From NCBI RefSeq assembly GCF_001746915.1, contig NZ_MJGC01000132.1:62001-126000 (forward strand): a stretch of 64,000 nt of DNA, in the 5' to 3' direction. Below are positions 35,740 to 44,165 of the stretch, one piece after another. Within the stretch, counting starts at the first letter, position 1. The number at the start of each line of letters is the position of its first letter. Source of the DNA: Desertifilum tharense IPPAS B-1220 (lineage in GTDB: Bacteria > Cyanobacteriota > Cyanobacteriia > Cyanobacteriales > Desertifilaceae). The notes below the pieces were generated by a model. The model did not search any database. It was not told the origin of the DNA and was given only the letters and a program-made list of their open reading frames with translations. The position numbers were made by a program, and so were the translations under genes.

Positions 35740-36154
35740 ACAAGATGATTGGTCTTGCCAATCGCTACAATTTTCTTCTGGGCTTCACTGCAACTTAACT
35801 CTCACCGCTAGAGTTAGTCCCCGATCGGTCTGCTATTTCAGACATTTTTCAATTCTTTTCACAACGCATTGATGCTGCATCTCAAGGCTTTAGGCTCGAT
35901 CGAGCCTATCATCCTCGCGCGATCGGAAAATTAAGGATAGGGATGAGGTTAATGAGCCGCACTGGGGTGAGTTGCAACCCCTGATAAAATCTGTGTAAAG
36001 CAATGCCGGGTATCTCGTTTAGAGTGCGTTGCACTTGGTATGGTGGCATTAGGACTGAATAGAAATGTGAAATTGAGCAACCTCAACTTCGCAAAGTGCG
36101 TCTAGTCTCTGAAGTGCCCTTTGAGATGTCCTGAAACTTGCAGCCACGGTTTTG
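35740..36154. other. Gene-free spacer upstream of the M48 peptidase
   Basis: This 415-nt spacer has no credible ORF. It holds a perfect 16-nt palindrome AGGCTCGATCGAGCCT (35892-35907). Nothing else is recognised. Confidence 0.5.
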
Positions 36155-37015
36155 ATGATGATTAAGCCTTTTTCCACGTTGAAGCGATACTTGGGTCAAT
36201 GGACTTATCCCTTGATTTCCGTTATCGTCGCCATTGGAATTTTAGTCTCTGTTCCAGTACCCGGTTCAGCATTTTCCTTATTTGACCTCATTTTCCAGGG
36301 AATTCAAGTCGTTCAACTTTCTAATCTTTCCGATCGCCAAGAAGTTGCACTAGGCGGTCAAATTAACCAGCAACTCGTCAACCGCGAAGTCCGACTCTAC
36401 CGCAACCGAGATGTTGTGGAGTATATTGACGAAATTGGTCAGCGGATCGCCCAAGAAAGTCCGCGTCCCCCTGGTAATGACTTTCGCTATACGTTTCAAG
36501 TCGTCCAAGATGATAGCATTAACGCCTTTGCCACAATGGGGGGTTATGTGTATCTGCATACGGGGTTAATTCGAGCAGCCGATAATGAAGCGCAACTGGC
36601 GAGCGTTATTGCTCACGAAGTCGGTCATATTACCGAAAAACACGCCCTGAAACAGATGCGACAAATGGCGATCGCCCAAGGTCTTGCGAGTGCTGCGGGC
36701 TTAAGCCGGAACGTTTTGGTGGGTTTAGGGGTAGAATTGGCCTTGCGCCGCCCCAACAGCCGCCAAGCCGAATTTGAGGCCGATCGCGTCGGGTTAGTGA
36801 CCCTAGGTCAAGCAGGCTATCCCCAGGTGGCGATGATTGAGTTTATGGAAAAACTCCTCAGTCGAGGCGGAGTTCCCACTGTTCTTAGCACTCACCCCGG
36901 AACTCAAGATCGGATCGCCGCTCTGCAAAGTCAACTCGATCCGCAATTGGCTGATTATGGGGACGGTACCGATCCGACTGACTACCAAATTAATATTCGG
37001 CCCATTTTACGATAG
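36155..37015 (+). CDS. M48 family metallopeptidase, membrane-anchored or secreted
   Basis: This 286-residue protein is counted from the ATG at 36155. An N-terminal hydrophobic signal/anchor (about 15-40) is followed by a Zn-peptidase domain: NAFATMGGYVYLHTGLIRAA, the HEVGH motif at residues 154-158 (catalytic Glu155), and the third-ligand region EFEADRVGL. The end reads STHPGTQDRIAAL, as in BepA/YfgC-like peptidases, which help assemble or degrade outer-membrane proteins. No TPR region is present. It stands alone, with a strong terminator at 37072-37098. Confidence 0.92.
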   Translation: MMIKPFSTLKRYLGQWTYPLISVIVAIGILVSVPVPGSAFSLFDLIFQGIQVVQLSNLSDRQEVALGGQINQQLVNREVRLYRNRDVVEYIDEIGQRIAQESPRPPGNDFRYTFQVVQDDSINAFATMGGYVYLHTGLIRAADNEAQLASVIAHEVGHITEKHALKQMRQMAIAQGLASAAGLSRNVLVGLGVELALRRPNSRQAEFEADRVGLVTLGQAGYPQVAMIEFMEKLLSRGGVPTVLSTHPGTQDRIAALQSQLDPQLADYGDGTDPTDYQINIRPILR

Positions 37016-37071
37016 GATTCGGGTTCGGTCTTCATCCCCGTTTGCGCTTGCAGGAAAGGGTGGAGCGACCC

Positions 37072-37098
37072 AAGGGAGATTGAAAGTCTCCCTTTTTT
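37072..37098 (+). terminator. Factor-independent terminator after the M48 gene
   Basis: AAGGGAGA (37072-37079) pairs with TCTCCCTT (37087-37094) around a 7-nt loop, and a run of six T ends at 37098. It lies 57 nt downstream of the stop. The remaining spacer to 37349 is HIP1-rich and holds no gene I believe. Confidence 0.9.
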
Positions 37099-37349
37099 AG
37101 TGCGATGGTGATGTCTGTACTCAGACTGCTGAATCCCAGTAAACTGGAGGTTAAACTTAAATACGTTCGCCCAAAGAATATTCGCGCAACCCATCCAAGG
37201 CGATCGCGCTATGATTCAGACGAGTCTAAGGGGCGATCGGTGCGATCGCAATCTCCTTTACCCTTTAATTCTAAAGGGAGAGCGAGAATTGATGTCTCGC
37301 TAAAGTCTTAGGTTACTAAGTCGTGCATTAATCCATAGGACTGACGATC

Positions 37350-37928
37350 TTGAATACTCCGCTTTCACCTTGGCAACTTCAATCTGAAGAGACGTATGTT
37401 CCGATCTGTTACGAAGGGAAGACCGTCGGCTTCTGTTCGCAAGACTCTGCAAATCGCATTATTAAAGCGTTGAACGATCGCGAAAAGGTCATTAAACAAA
37501 AAGAGACGCTGTTTCGGGCGATGCAGTTAGTTTGTTTGGATTTGCTGCGCGTTTCCGGCGGCGATCTCAACCAAGTGAATGAGGTGATGCGAAAGTATAT
37601 CGAGAAGATTAAGCGACCCAAGCATGGTTCTAAGGCGATCGCTTTCTTACTGCGCGATCGCCAAATGGAACTCGATGTCAGCGATAAGGAGTTTGTCCGC
37701 TTCTGCGACTCCTACAAGCTATCTCTCCCCGAACTGCGAGAAATTTATAATGGCAACAAACCCGTCAACGACGAGCAACTCCGGGCGATCGCGCGGATCG
37801 TCGGTAAAACCTTTGAAGAACTCAAAGATGTCCGCGATGGGTTTAGCGAGAGCGAACTGCGGGTTCTAGCTAAACTCGAAAGTCAATCGGCTCCAGCCGT
37901 AACCGATGATGAATTAATTGAGAATTAA
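37350..37928 (+). CDS. Conserved cyanobacterial protein of unknown function (192 residues)
   Basis: It probably starts at TTG (37350), with AGGA about 9 nt upstream, since no ATG or GTG occurs early in the frame. The product is soluble. A short beta-like N-terminus (ETYVPICYEGKTVGFCSQDSANRIIKALND) is followed by a helical region, and the second half (DKEFVRFCDSYKLSLPELREIYNGNKPVNDEQLRAIARIVGKTFEELKDV) resembles an XRE/Cro-type helix-turn-helix. A regulatory DNA-binding role is possible but unproven. Neighbours are unrelated: the M48 gene upstream and a convergent glutaredoxin-like gene. Confidence 0.7.
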   Translation: MNTPLSPWQLQSEETYVPICYEGKTVGFCSQDSANRIIKALNDREKVIKQKETLFRAMQLVCLDLLRVSGGDLNQVNEVMRKYIEKIKRPKHGSKAIAFLLRDRQMELDVSDKEFVRFCDSYKLSLPELREIYNGNKPVNDEQLRAIARIVGKTFEELKDVRDGFSESELRVLAKLESQSAPAVTDDELIEN

Positions 37929-37985
37929 CGAGAGGCTTCAGGCGAACGGTTAGCCGAGAACGCATCGGTGCGGGATAACTTGAGG

Positions 37986-38249
37986 CTAGAGCTTTGCCTG
38001 AACTTGCTCAATTGAAGGTCGCAGCATCACCTGAGAGCGAGCATAGACTAAAGGCAGGGGATAGCGCCCTGTAATTCCGCCCTTGGCGAGAACCTGCTGC
38101 AACTCAGCTCGCAAAGCGCGATCGTCAATATCCCGGAAGATAAACGGGACATTCTGCTGAGTCAGTTCTCGCATCAACTTAACTGTCCAACCGCATTGTT
38201 GGCGACCGTAGACAAAAATCGGAATCATCGAAGAAGGTTGTTCGCTCAC
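37986..38249 (-). CDS. Glutaredoxin-fold protein with a CGWT site
   Basis: This 87-residue protein starts at a GTG (AGAGAG is a few nt upstream; an ATG at 38228 is an alternative). The fold is glutaredoxin-like: IPIFVYGRQQCGWTVKLMRELTQQNVPFIFRDID, a YPLPLVYA segment matching the cis-Pro loop, and a short C-terminal helix. The active site has one Cys (Cys19, in CGWT) and no CxxC, so it would be monothiol or non-catalytic. It lies 18 nt downstream of the pentapeptide-repeat gene on the same strand and may be co-transcribed with it, ccmP and leuB. Confidence 0.75.
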   Translation of the reverse strand: MSEQPSSMIPIFVYGRQQCGWTVKLMRELTQQNVPFIFRDIDDRALRAELQQVLAKGGITGRYPLPLVYARSQVMLRPSIEQVQAKL

Positions 38250-38267
38250 GCTCTAACTCTCTTGAGA

Positions 38268-39011
38268 CTAAGGGTGAATCGTGCCATCCGGTAGGATAGC
38301 CCCTTCCAAATTAGCATTCTCCAAATTCGCGCCCCGGAGATTGGCTCCTCTTAAATTAGCTTGAGCTAAATCAGCCCCTTGCAAATTGACCTGACTCAAA
38401 TTAGACCATCGGAAATCTGTTCCGTACAGCGTAGCTTGGCTCAAATTTGCTCTCACTAGGTAAGCGCCATTCAGGTGCGTTTTACTTAAATTCGCCTTAT
38501 GAAAATTTACCCGATAAAGATACGCCTCAATCAGTAAGGCAGCGTGCAGATTAGCGCTTTCTAGATTCGTCTCAGAAAGATTGGCCCGCCGCAGGTTCGC
38601 CGCCAATAAATCTGCACCCACGAGATTCGCGTTAGCCAATTCCCCCTCTTGTAAATGGGTTCCTCTCAGGCTAGTTCCCACTAAATTCGCGTTTCGCAAA
38701 TCGGCTTGTTTCAGCACCGCCTCTTTGAGATTAGCCCCGACTAAATTGGCATCCAATAGCACCGCCCGATTGAGGTTGGCCGCTTGAAGGTTCGCTAAAC
38801 TCAGGTTAGCGGCCTGAAGATTGGCTGTCTGTAGGTTAGCTTCCGCAAGATTGGCTTTGCTGAAATTGACTTGAGAGAAATCTCCCCCCTCTAGATCGAA
38901 GCCTTGTAAGTTCAGTTCGCTTAAATCGGGGGAAGCCACAGCATTTTCCTGTCGCCATTCGGCCCAACAGATAACGCCGAGTTTGAGTAAGGTGATTGGA
39001 TCTCGGTTCAT
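38268..39011 (-). CDS. Pentapeptide-repeat protein
   Basis: The 247-residue protein has about 35 tandem A(N/D)Lxx-type pentapeptides from around residue 30 to the end (for example ANLAEANLQTANLQAANLSL), which would fold as a right-handed quadrilateral beta-helix. The first ~30 residues (MNRDPITLLKLGVICWAEWRQENA) form a helical cap as in other cyanobacterial members such as those related to RfrA/HglK types. It has no membrane span or signal peptide. Cyanobacteria have many such genes and most have no known role. It is on the same strand as ccmP, 10 nt away. Confidence 0.93.
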   Translation of the reverse strand: MNRDPITLLKLGVICWAEWRQENAVASPDLSELNLQGFDLEGGDFSQVNFSKANLAEANLQTANLQAANLSLANLQAANLNRAVLLDANLVGANLKEAVLKQADLRNANLVGTSLRGTHLQEGELANANLVGADLLAANLRRANLSETNLESANLHAALLIEAYLYRVNFHKANLSKTHLNGAYLVRANLSQATLYGTDFRWSNLSQVNLQGADLAQANLRGANLRGANLENANLEGAILPDGTIHP

Positions 39012-39021
39012 AACTTCAATA

Positions 39022-39663
39022 CTACTCTTGGCGATCGCCCCCAGGATGTTCTCGCCCAGTTACGTTTTCAATCGCAGCCAGCGCCGCGCTAGAACCCGCT
39101 AAAATATCGCGTTCCTCTCCTCCCAAATACAACCGCCCAAAACTCCCCACCGCCTGCACCTGCAAGATATTAATCAAAGCCGCCTTTTCCGCCTCATTAG
39201 CGGCCAACGCCGCATAGGCTGCGGGTTGCACCTCCAACACATAAAGCGACTGTCCGGCTAACAATAACTGCCCGCGACGGGTGCGGTTAATCAGTTGTGC
39301 CTGGTGAGCGTCAATATTGCGGATAATTTGGCTAGACACCACGCGAGGCTTCAAGCAATCATTCACGCTTGCACCTAGCGCATCTAAGATCGCTTTTCCT
39401 GCCGCCCGCGTCTCCCCCTGGCGCGTGGAATGAATTTCCAATAGACCATACAAGCGTTCGACAAACTGCACCCCAGGACGCACCACAGCCGCCTTTAGAG
39501 CCACATCTGTAATCCGATTAATCTCAATACCGGGGGAAATTTCAATCCACAGCGAAGCATCCCCCGGTAAAGGTAAAAAGCCTAGCGCTACAGTGCCGAT
39601 GTAAGCCGCGTGTTGGGCTTGTAAGTTATCGAGATAGACGTAACTGCGTAATTCAACCCCCAA
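39022..39663 (-). CDS. ccmP: Carboxysome shell protein CcmP (tandem BMC domains)
   Basis: This 213-residue protein consists of two fused bacterial-microcompartment domains: the first about 5-95 (VELRSYVYLDNLQAQHAAYIGTV, GDASLWIEISPGIEINRITDVALKAA), the second about 110-205 (SQIIRNIDAHQAQLINRTRRGQLLLAGQSLYVLEVQPAAYAALAANEAEKAALI). This organisation and these motifs match CcmP, which forms stacked trimers with a large gated pore in the beta-carboxysome shell. It differs from CcmO in length and N-terminus. As in many cyanobacteria, it lies apart from the main ccm cluster; here it is followed by a pentapeptide-repeat gene and preceded by leuB (36 nt). Confidence 0.9.
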   Translation of the reverse strand: MGVELRSYVYLDNLQAQHAAYIGTVALGFLPLPGDASLWIEISPGIEINRITDVALKAAVVRPGVQFVERLYGLLEIHSTRQGETRAAGKAILDALGASVNDCLKPRVVSSQIIRNIDAHQAQLINRTRRGQLLLAGQSLYVLEVQPAAYAALAANEAEKAALINILQVQAVGSFGRLYLGGEERDILAGSSAALAAIENVTGREHPGGDRQE

Positions 39664-39699
39664 AATGACTTCTCCGGCTTGTAGGACAGTAGCGGGAAC

Positions 39700-40779
39700 T
39701 TACAGCGCTTGCAATAACGCCTCGCCCATTGCCTGACAGCCAACAGGCTTCATTCCCTCAGACATAATATCGCCTGTCCGATAACCGGAATCTAAAACTT
39801 GTAAGACCGCTTGCTCAATTTTATCGGCCGCTTCCGGTTCGTTCAGCCCGTAACGCAACATCATCGCCGCGCTGAGAACTTGGGCGAGGGGGTTAGCTTT
39901 ATCTTGGCCCGCAATATCGGGGGCGGAACCGTGAACGGGTTCAAATACACCTGGCCCAGACGCGCCTAAACTGGCAGAAGGCAGCATCCCAATACTACCC
40001 GTGAGCATTGCGGCAGCATCAGAAAGAATATCGCCGAACAGGTTGCCCGTCACAATCGTATCGAATTGTTTGGGAGCGCGGACAAGTTGCATCGCCGCGT
40101 TATCTACGTAGAGGTGAGAGAGTTCAATATCGGGGTATTCTGAGGCGAGGGCAGAAATGCGATCGCGCCACAATTGCGACACCTCCAAAACATTCGCCTT
40201 ATCTACCGAACACAGCCGTCCTTGACGCTTCTGGGCCGTTTCAAATGCGACTCTGCCAATCCGGTCAATTTCCGACTCCGTGTAAGCCATCGTATTTACG
40301 CCCCGCTTTTCTCCCGTTTCCGTGGTAAAAATGCCCTTGGGCTGACCGAAATAAACGCCGCCTGTGAGTTCGCGCACCACCATAATATCGACCCCTTCCA
40401 CCACCTCGCGCTTCAAGCTAGAAGCATCAATCAGTTGGGGTAAAATTTTGGCAGGGCGCAGGTTAGCAAACAGTTCCAAACCTGCCCGCAGCCCTAACAG
40501 TCCAGTTTCCGGGCGTTGCGGGCGGGGCAGACTATCCCATTTATAGCCGCCAATCGCCGCCAAAAGCACCGCCTCGCTATTGCGGCATTTTAAAAGCGTT
40601 TCCTCCGGTAGGGGGCTGCCCGTGGCATCAATCGCCGCCCCACCAATCAAGGCTTCTTGAAAATCAAACTGAAGATTGCACTGCTGACCAACGGCTTTGA
40701 GAACCTCCACCGCAACGGTCATAATTTCAGGGCCAATCCCATCACCAGGAAGCAAGGTAATGCGGTAGTTATGAGTCAT
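39700..40779 (-). CDS. leuB: 3-isopropylmalate dehydrogenase
   Basis: This 359-residue NAD-dependent enzyme carries out the third step of leucine synthesis, oxidative decarboxylation of 3-isopropylmalate. Motifs are YRITLLPGDGIGPEIM, the substrate-binding LRPAKILP and ELTGGVYFGQPKG segments, SVDKANVLEVSQLWR, the metal-binding SDAAAMLTGSIGMLPSASLG, and FEPVHGSAPDIAGQDKANPLAQ with the NAD-specificity region. The ATG at 40779 is chosen because it starts the normal N-terminus (MTHNYRITLLPG). Just upstream is a palindrome and a possible insertion remnant (40800-41058). Confidence 0.97.
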   Translation of the reverse strand: MTHNYRITLLPGDGIGPEIMTVAVEVLKAVGQQCNLQFDFQEALIGGAAIDATGSPLPEETLLKCRNSEAVLLAAIGGYKWDSLPRPQRPETGLLGLRAGLELFANLRPAKILPQLIDASSLKREVVEGVDIMVVRELTGGVYFGQPKGIFTTETGEKRGVNTMAYTESEIDRIGRVAFETAQKRQGRLCSVDKANVLEVSQLWRDRISALASEYPDIELSHLYVDNAAMQLVRAPKQFDTIVTGNLFGDILSDAAAMLTGSIGMLPSASLGASGPGVFEPVHGSAPDIAGQDKANPLAQVLSAAMMLRYGLNEPEAADKIEQAVLQVLDSGYRTGDIMSEGMKPVGCQAMGEALLQAL

Positions 40780-40796
40780 CAGAAAAATGGGTAGAA

Positions 40797-41085
40797 ACCC
40801 CGTCATTCAATGACGGCTTTACATTAAGTGCTGGTTTTTAAGTGGATATAATCCCAGGAACCAGCAAACCCGTTTAAGCCCTTCCCACAACACAGCTAAG
40901 ATGTCTTGGCTTTACCCAACGCCTGACCAACCAGGCTTGCAGATAGTCCGAGCTAGGGAAGTACCCGAAAGTGCGTACCAAGCTATGCCTCAATGTGGTA
41001 TTCACCGCTTACGTTGTCCGAATTGGTTCGGTCAATCCTCGTCCCTTTCAGGGCGAGGTTGGTGAACGTAATTCCAGCAATTCCA
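40797..41085. other. Gene-free segment with two hairpins, possible IS200/IS605-type remnant
   Basis: The segment has no credible ORF. CCGTCATT (40800-40807) and AATGACGG (40809-40816) form a near-perfect palindrome in the context AAACCCCGTCATTCAATGACG, which I associate with ends of IS200/IS605-like elements in cyanobacteria. A second hairpin, CCTCG-T-CCCT (41037-41046) with AGGGCGAGG (41050-41058), lies near the other side. Between them is ~220 nt of unassigned sequence. It could be a decayed element or a structured leader; the identification is weak. Confidence 0.3.
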
Positions 41086-41100
41086 TTCACAGGCTATCGA

Positions 41101-41694
41101 TCATACCTGGAAACTGGCGGACTCCGCATTTAATAAAACTTGCCGCATCTGACGCAGATTTGCGGGTAACTCTAGCTGTAGCGCTTGTTGGATAAACATT
41201 CCCGGAATCGGAAAATTGGGGGTAGCCGCAACGGAGTAACTCAGAAGGGTACCGTCGCGATGGTCTTGTAACAGTAAATCCGCAGAAAAGTCAACAAACG
41301 ACCCTTTTTCTAGGCGAAACTGAATTTGCTGCTGCGAGATTTCAAAAACTTGCAGATAAATTTCCACCTGGGTAGAAAATAAGATAAAGTTTTTACTTCC
41401 CACTTGGTAGAGACGCTTACAGCCCGGTTTGCCTGGAGTGGGTGGGGTGAGAATTTCGGATCGCGTTAGGTCTGGGCAATATTGCACCCAGCGCGGATAG
41501 TCGCTTAGGTGTTGCCAGCAGGTTTGCCGAGACAGGGGAAGATACATTTGGGCAGTGGCGGCTGCCCCTCCCCAATTTTGATGGGGTCTCTGTGTAACGA
41601 GAATTTCACCGTGCATGAGCGGATGGCAATGAGCTTGCGCCCAGATGGTAGCGGGTTTAATGTTTTTATAGTCCAGTGAAGTATAAGCGGTCAT
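41101..41694 (-). CDS. SRPBCC (START-like, COQ10/cyclase-type) protein
   Basis: This 197-residue soluble protein has a START/Bet v1-like ligand-binding fold. TAQMYLPLSRQTCWQHLSDYPRWVQYCPDLTRSEIL is the typical N-terminal strand-helix pattern. A beta-sheet region follows (QFRLEKGSFVDFSADLLLQDHRDGTLLSYSVAATPNFPIPGMFI) and a long C-terminal helix closes the pocket (LELPANLRQMRQVLLNAE). Relatives bind quinones, lipids or pigments; the ligand here is unknown. It is transcribed alone toward leuB. Confidence 0.8.
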   Translation of the reverse strand: MTAYTSLDYKNIKPATIWAQAHCHPLMHGEILVTQRPHQNWGGAAATAQMYLPLSRQTCWQHLSDYPRWVQYCPDLTRSEILTPPTPGKPGCKRLYQVGSKNFILFSTQVEIYLQVFEISQQQIQFRLEKGSFVDFSADLLLQDHRDGTLLSYSVAATPNFPIPGMFIQQALQLELPANLRQMRQVLLNAESASFQV

Positions 41695-41880
41695 GTTGTT
41701 AAAATTTAACCGGAGTGGGTTAAATGTAGTATTCCCTTTACGGATTACCTTAATCGCGTCCCCGTGAAATTACATGATTTTTGCGTAAAGATTTGACCCA
41801 AAAAGGTAGAAGAAAGGTAAAGGCGGCGAGTCCTGTTGAGGGAGTGCCGAGTTGAGAGACAGAAGTGATGGGTAGCTGTG

Positions 41881-42063
41881 ATGATGCGTTATTCTCCTAA
41901 ACCGGCGACGGTGGTGTTCTGGGTGATTCTGGCAGTGACGTTTCTGGTTTGGGTACTGCGGGGCATTGGAGTGCTAACGTTTATCCCAGGTTGGACGATC
42001 TGGGTTTTGATCTTGCTCTCGATTGTTGCGGGTATCGTTCAGGGGTTGCGGACTTGGCGCTAG
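41881..42063 (+). CDS. Two-span small membrane protein (60 residues)
   Basis: The product starts MMRYSPKPATVVFWVILAVTFLVWVLRGIGVLTFIPG and ends with a second hydrophobic segment and QGLRTWR. It resembles a small membrane protein found in many cyanobacteria. The start could be 41878 (GTG), 41881 or 41884. Its last 90 nt overlap the 3' end of the convergent YihY gene. Function unknown. Confidence 0.65.
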   Translation: MMRYSPKPATVVFWVILAVTFLVWVLRGIGVLTFIPGWTIWVLILLSIVAGIVQGLRTWR

Positions 42064-42984
42064 GTCTAAAAGTTGGGTTTTGCGGAGGCGTTGCGGGCGC
42101 TGTATGGATTTGCCGATCGCTACGTTGATTTGTGCCCCCATCAGCATGACTAGGGAACTGAGGTAAAGCCAAAGTTGCAAGATGATGATGGTACCGATGG
42201 TGCCGTAAATGCGGTTGTAGTTGCCAAAATGGGCCACATACAGGCGAAAGAGTCCTGAAAGACCGGCCCAGGAAAGGGCGGCGAGGATGGCTCCGGGTAG
42301 GATAGGGGTGAGGGGATGGGGACGACTCGGCCCAAAGCGATAGAGGAAGGCGAAGGAGGCACAGACGATGGTTAAGGCGATCGGCCATCGTCCGAGTTGC
42401 CATAGGTTTAAAAGGCTGACCCGAATTTGACATTCGCTTCCGGGTTCAAACAGGCAACTTTGATTGGCAATCAGGCGGACTAACCAGTCGCTGATGAAGA
42501 CGAGAAAAGAGGCGATCGCTAACAGTAAAATGGTGCCGATGGTTAAACCCAGCGAGACGAGTTTAGATTGCCAAAAGGGACGCGTCTGATTTTTGGGGGT
42601 TCGGTGGATCAGATCGAGGGCGGCCATTGCGGCGCTGACGGCTCCCGAAAAAATCCACAGGGCGGCAATAATACTTAAGGAGAACAGTTGGCGGTTGGGT
42701 CGGGTGGTAATATCGGCGATCAGTTGACCGATGAGCGATCGCACTTCGTCAGGAGCGAGCGAACCCAATAAACGCGCTTGATTAAAGAGCGTTGCCTGCA
42801 AGGACTGGGAAAGCCCAATCGCTGAAATGACCGTCATCAGAGCCGGAAATAGCGCTAGCAAGGCATTGTAAGCCATTTCTGCTGCTAATCCAGGCAACCT
42901 TTGGCTGAGGGTGGAGTCTATAACTTCTCGGAGGGTAGCCCAATTTAGATGACGCAAAAACCGGACAAAGCGATGAAATAGCAT
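41974..42984 (-). CDS. YihY/BrkB family inner-membrane protein, second copy
   Basis: The protein has 336 residues and six predicted membrane spans. Family features are RLPGLAAEMAYNALLALFPALMTVISAIGLS near the N-terminus, IAALWIFSGAVSAAMAALDLIHRTP, and a final LVMLMGAQINVAIG. It is clearly diverged from the copy at 12735-13748. The last ~30 residues are polar, Asn/Arg/Pro-rich and non-conserved; they overlap the convergent 60-aa gene for 90 nt, so the stop codon may have shifted downstream in this lineage. Function is unresolved for the family. Confidence 0.88.
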   Translation of the reverse strand: MLFHRFVRFLRHLNWATLREVIDSTLSQRLPGLAAEMAYNALLALFPALMTVISAIGLSQSLQATLFNQARLLGSLAPDEVRSLIGQLIADITTRPNRQLFSLSIIAALWIFSGAVSAAMAALDLIHRTPKNQTRPFWQSKLVSLGLTIGTILLLAIASFLVFISDWLVRLIANQSCLFEPGSECQIRVSLLNLWQLGRWPIALTIVCASFAFLYRFGPSRPHPLTPILPGAILAALSWAGLSGLFRLYVAHFGNYNRIYGTIGTIIILQLWLYLSSLVMLMGAQINVAIGKSIQRPQRLRKTQLLDLAPSPQPLNDTRNNREQDQNPDRPTWDKR

Positions 42985-43160
42985 GATTGCGACAGTTTAA
43001 AGAGAAGCTCGCGCTTGTCTGCGTTTACCATGCCAGATTAAAGGATTAAATGTCATCCGTAAGCTCAATCTCTTGAATTGCCAGTTCGTAAAGCGTCACA
43101 CGGGCTACAATCCTAGTCGTGGTGTAGTTTAGTATTGTTAAGTGGTGTGAGTAGGCATAA

Positions 43161-43424
43161 ATGACTATTACTCCTGTAAAATTAACCAAACCTGCAAGTC
43201 TGCAAACCGCAACAGATATGCCAGCGCTGTTGGTCCCTACCCCTCAAGTATCGGCTAATCCTCAGCGCTCCTCTTCTTTAACAAAATCGGTGTATCATGC
43301 AGAGCAACAAGCAAAGTTTCTCAATCTCCAGGCTGAAGTTGATGCCTTGCTTGAGCAATTACAGACCATCGATCGGCAACGCCAAAGTCAGCTTGCTGCG
43401 GTAAATCCCGTCTGTCAGGAATAA
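43161..43424 (+). CDS. Small conserved protein with C-terminal coiled coil (87 residues)
   Basis: The first half is Pro/Thr-rich and probably disordered (KPASLQTATDMPALLVPTPQ). A Ser-rich stretch (RSSSLTKSVYHAEQQAKF) leads into a coiled-coil-like helix (LQAEVDALLEQLQTIDRQRQSQL). I have an impression of similar short proteins in filamentous cyanobacteria, but no name or function. A hairpin terminator lies 15 nt after the stop, which supports it being a real transcription unit. Confidence 0.65.
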   Translation: MTITPVKLTKPASLQTATDMPALLVPTPQVSANPQRSSSLTKSVYHAEQQAKFLNLQAEVDALLEQLQTIDRQRQSQLAAVNPVCQE

Positions 43425-43438
43425 ACTTTAAAAATGCA

Positions 43439-43461
43439 GAAGGGAGCGCTAGGCTCCCTTC
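43439..43461. terminator. Bidirectional hairpin terminator between convergent genes
   Basis: GAAGGGAGC (43439-43447) pairs with GCTCCCTTC (43453-43461) around a 5-nt loop. On the minus strand it is followed by TGCATTTTTAAAG, so it serves best as terminator of the DUF2267 gene. It lies between that gene (stop at 43487) and the 87-aa gene. Confidence 0.8.
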
Positions 43462-43486
43462 AAGTCTCAATTAATTCAAAGTGAGT

Positions 43487-44026
43487 TTAAGCTTCTTCCC
43501 ACATCTTCCGCACGTAGTCAGGCATCCAACCTGCAATTTCCTGAATGCGTTCGTCGGAAAGCTCATCTTTAGTAGCAGAAAAAACAGCTTTTACCGCCTG
43601 TTCTAAATCGACAGTGCGCGGGAGTCCCCCTTCATTGGCGACCCGGAATAGGAAGCGATCGGAGTCAATTTTAAAGATACCAGGACCTTGCCAGGGCGGA
43701 CGCACCCGACTTAAAAAGCCGACGATGGGATTGGTATCTTTCCAAAGTTCGGCAATTTCCATCTGAAGTGCCTTTTCCTTAGTCGGTAGCGCTTCCTCAT
43801 GCAGTTCAGAAGCCACGCGATCGGCGCTTTCAGTGGTCATTAAGTCGCGCATAACGCGAAACACGACTTCAGTAAAGTCTCTAGCGTCATAGATATCTGC
43901 AAGTCCGCTTTTGACCATTACCTTTTCTAAGAAAGACCGATGCTCGTCGGCAATGATTAATCTAGAATCTTCAATCTCGGTGGGATCGATTTCTGGCAAA
44001 TTTTTATTAGTTATTTCGTTTGGCAT
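43487..44026 (-). CDS. DUF2267 family protein
   Basis: The protein is 179 residues, soluble and helical. The pattern HRSFLEKVMVKSGLADIYDARDFTEVVFRVMRDLMTTESADRVASELHE is that of DUF2267, and a second half contains DTNPIVGFLSRVRPPWQG and QAVKAVFSATKDELSDERIQEIAGWMPDYVRKMWEEA. The family is widespread in cyanobacteria and actinobacteria, without known activity. It has its own terminator and an upstream spacer, so it is probably a single-gene transcript. Confidence 0.85.
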   Translation of the reverse strand: MPNEITNKNLPEIDPTEIEDSRLIIADEHRSFLEKVMVKSGLADIYDARDFTEVVFRVMRDLMTTESADRVASELHEEALPTKEKALQMEIAELWKDTNPIVGFLSRVRPPWQGPGIFKIDSDRFLFRVANEGGLPRTVDLEQAVKAVFSATKDELSDERIQEIAGWMPDYVRKMWEEA

Positions 44027-44165
44027 TGTTATTCTTTTCGTAAGATTTCACCTACCCCTGTAAGTTTGCCGGAATCCACCGAGCTTGGCATCATCCTGAA
44101 GTTAAAGATGCCTTACCTCTAAAGGACTAAGGCATAATCAAAGTAACGTGTTGCTCTGTACTTAC

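Noticed and set aside
35892..35907. 16-nt perfect palindrome as a regulator site
   Set aside because: It contains CGATCG, which is over-represented here through HIP1, so chance or HIP1-related origin is as likely; recorded only in the spacer entry.
37105..37311. 68-codon plus-strand ORF after the M48 terminator
   Set aside because: It lies downstream of a strong terminator, is rich in HIP1-derived Arg codons and has no recognisable motif or good ribosome binding site.
40971..41195. 74-codon plus-strand ORF overlapping the SRPBCC gene
   Set aside because: It overlaps the 3' end of a well-supported gene on the other strand and has no coding signature.
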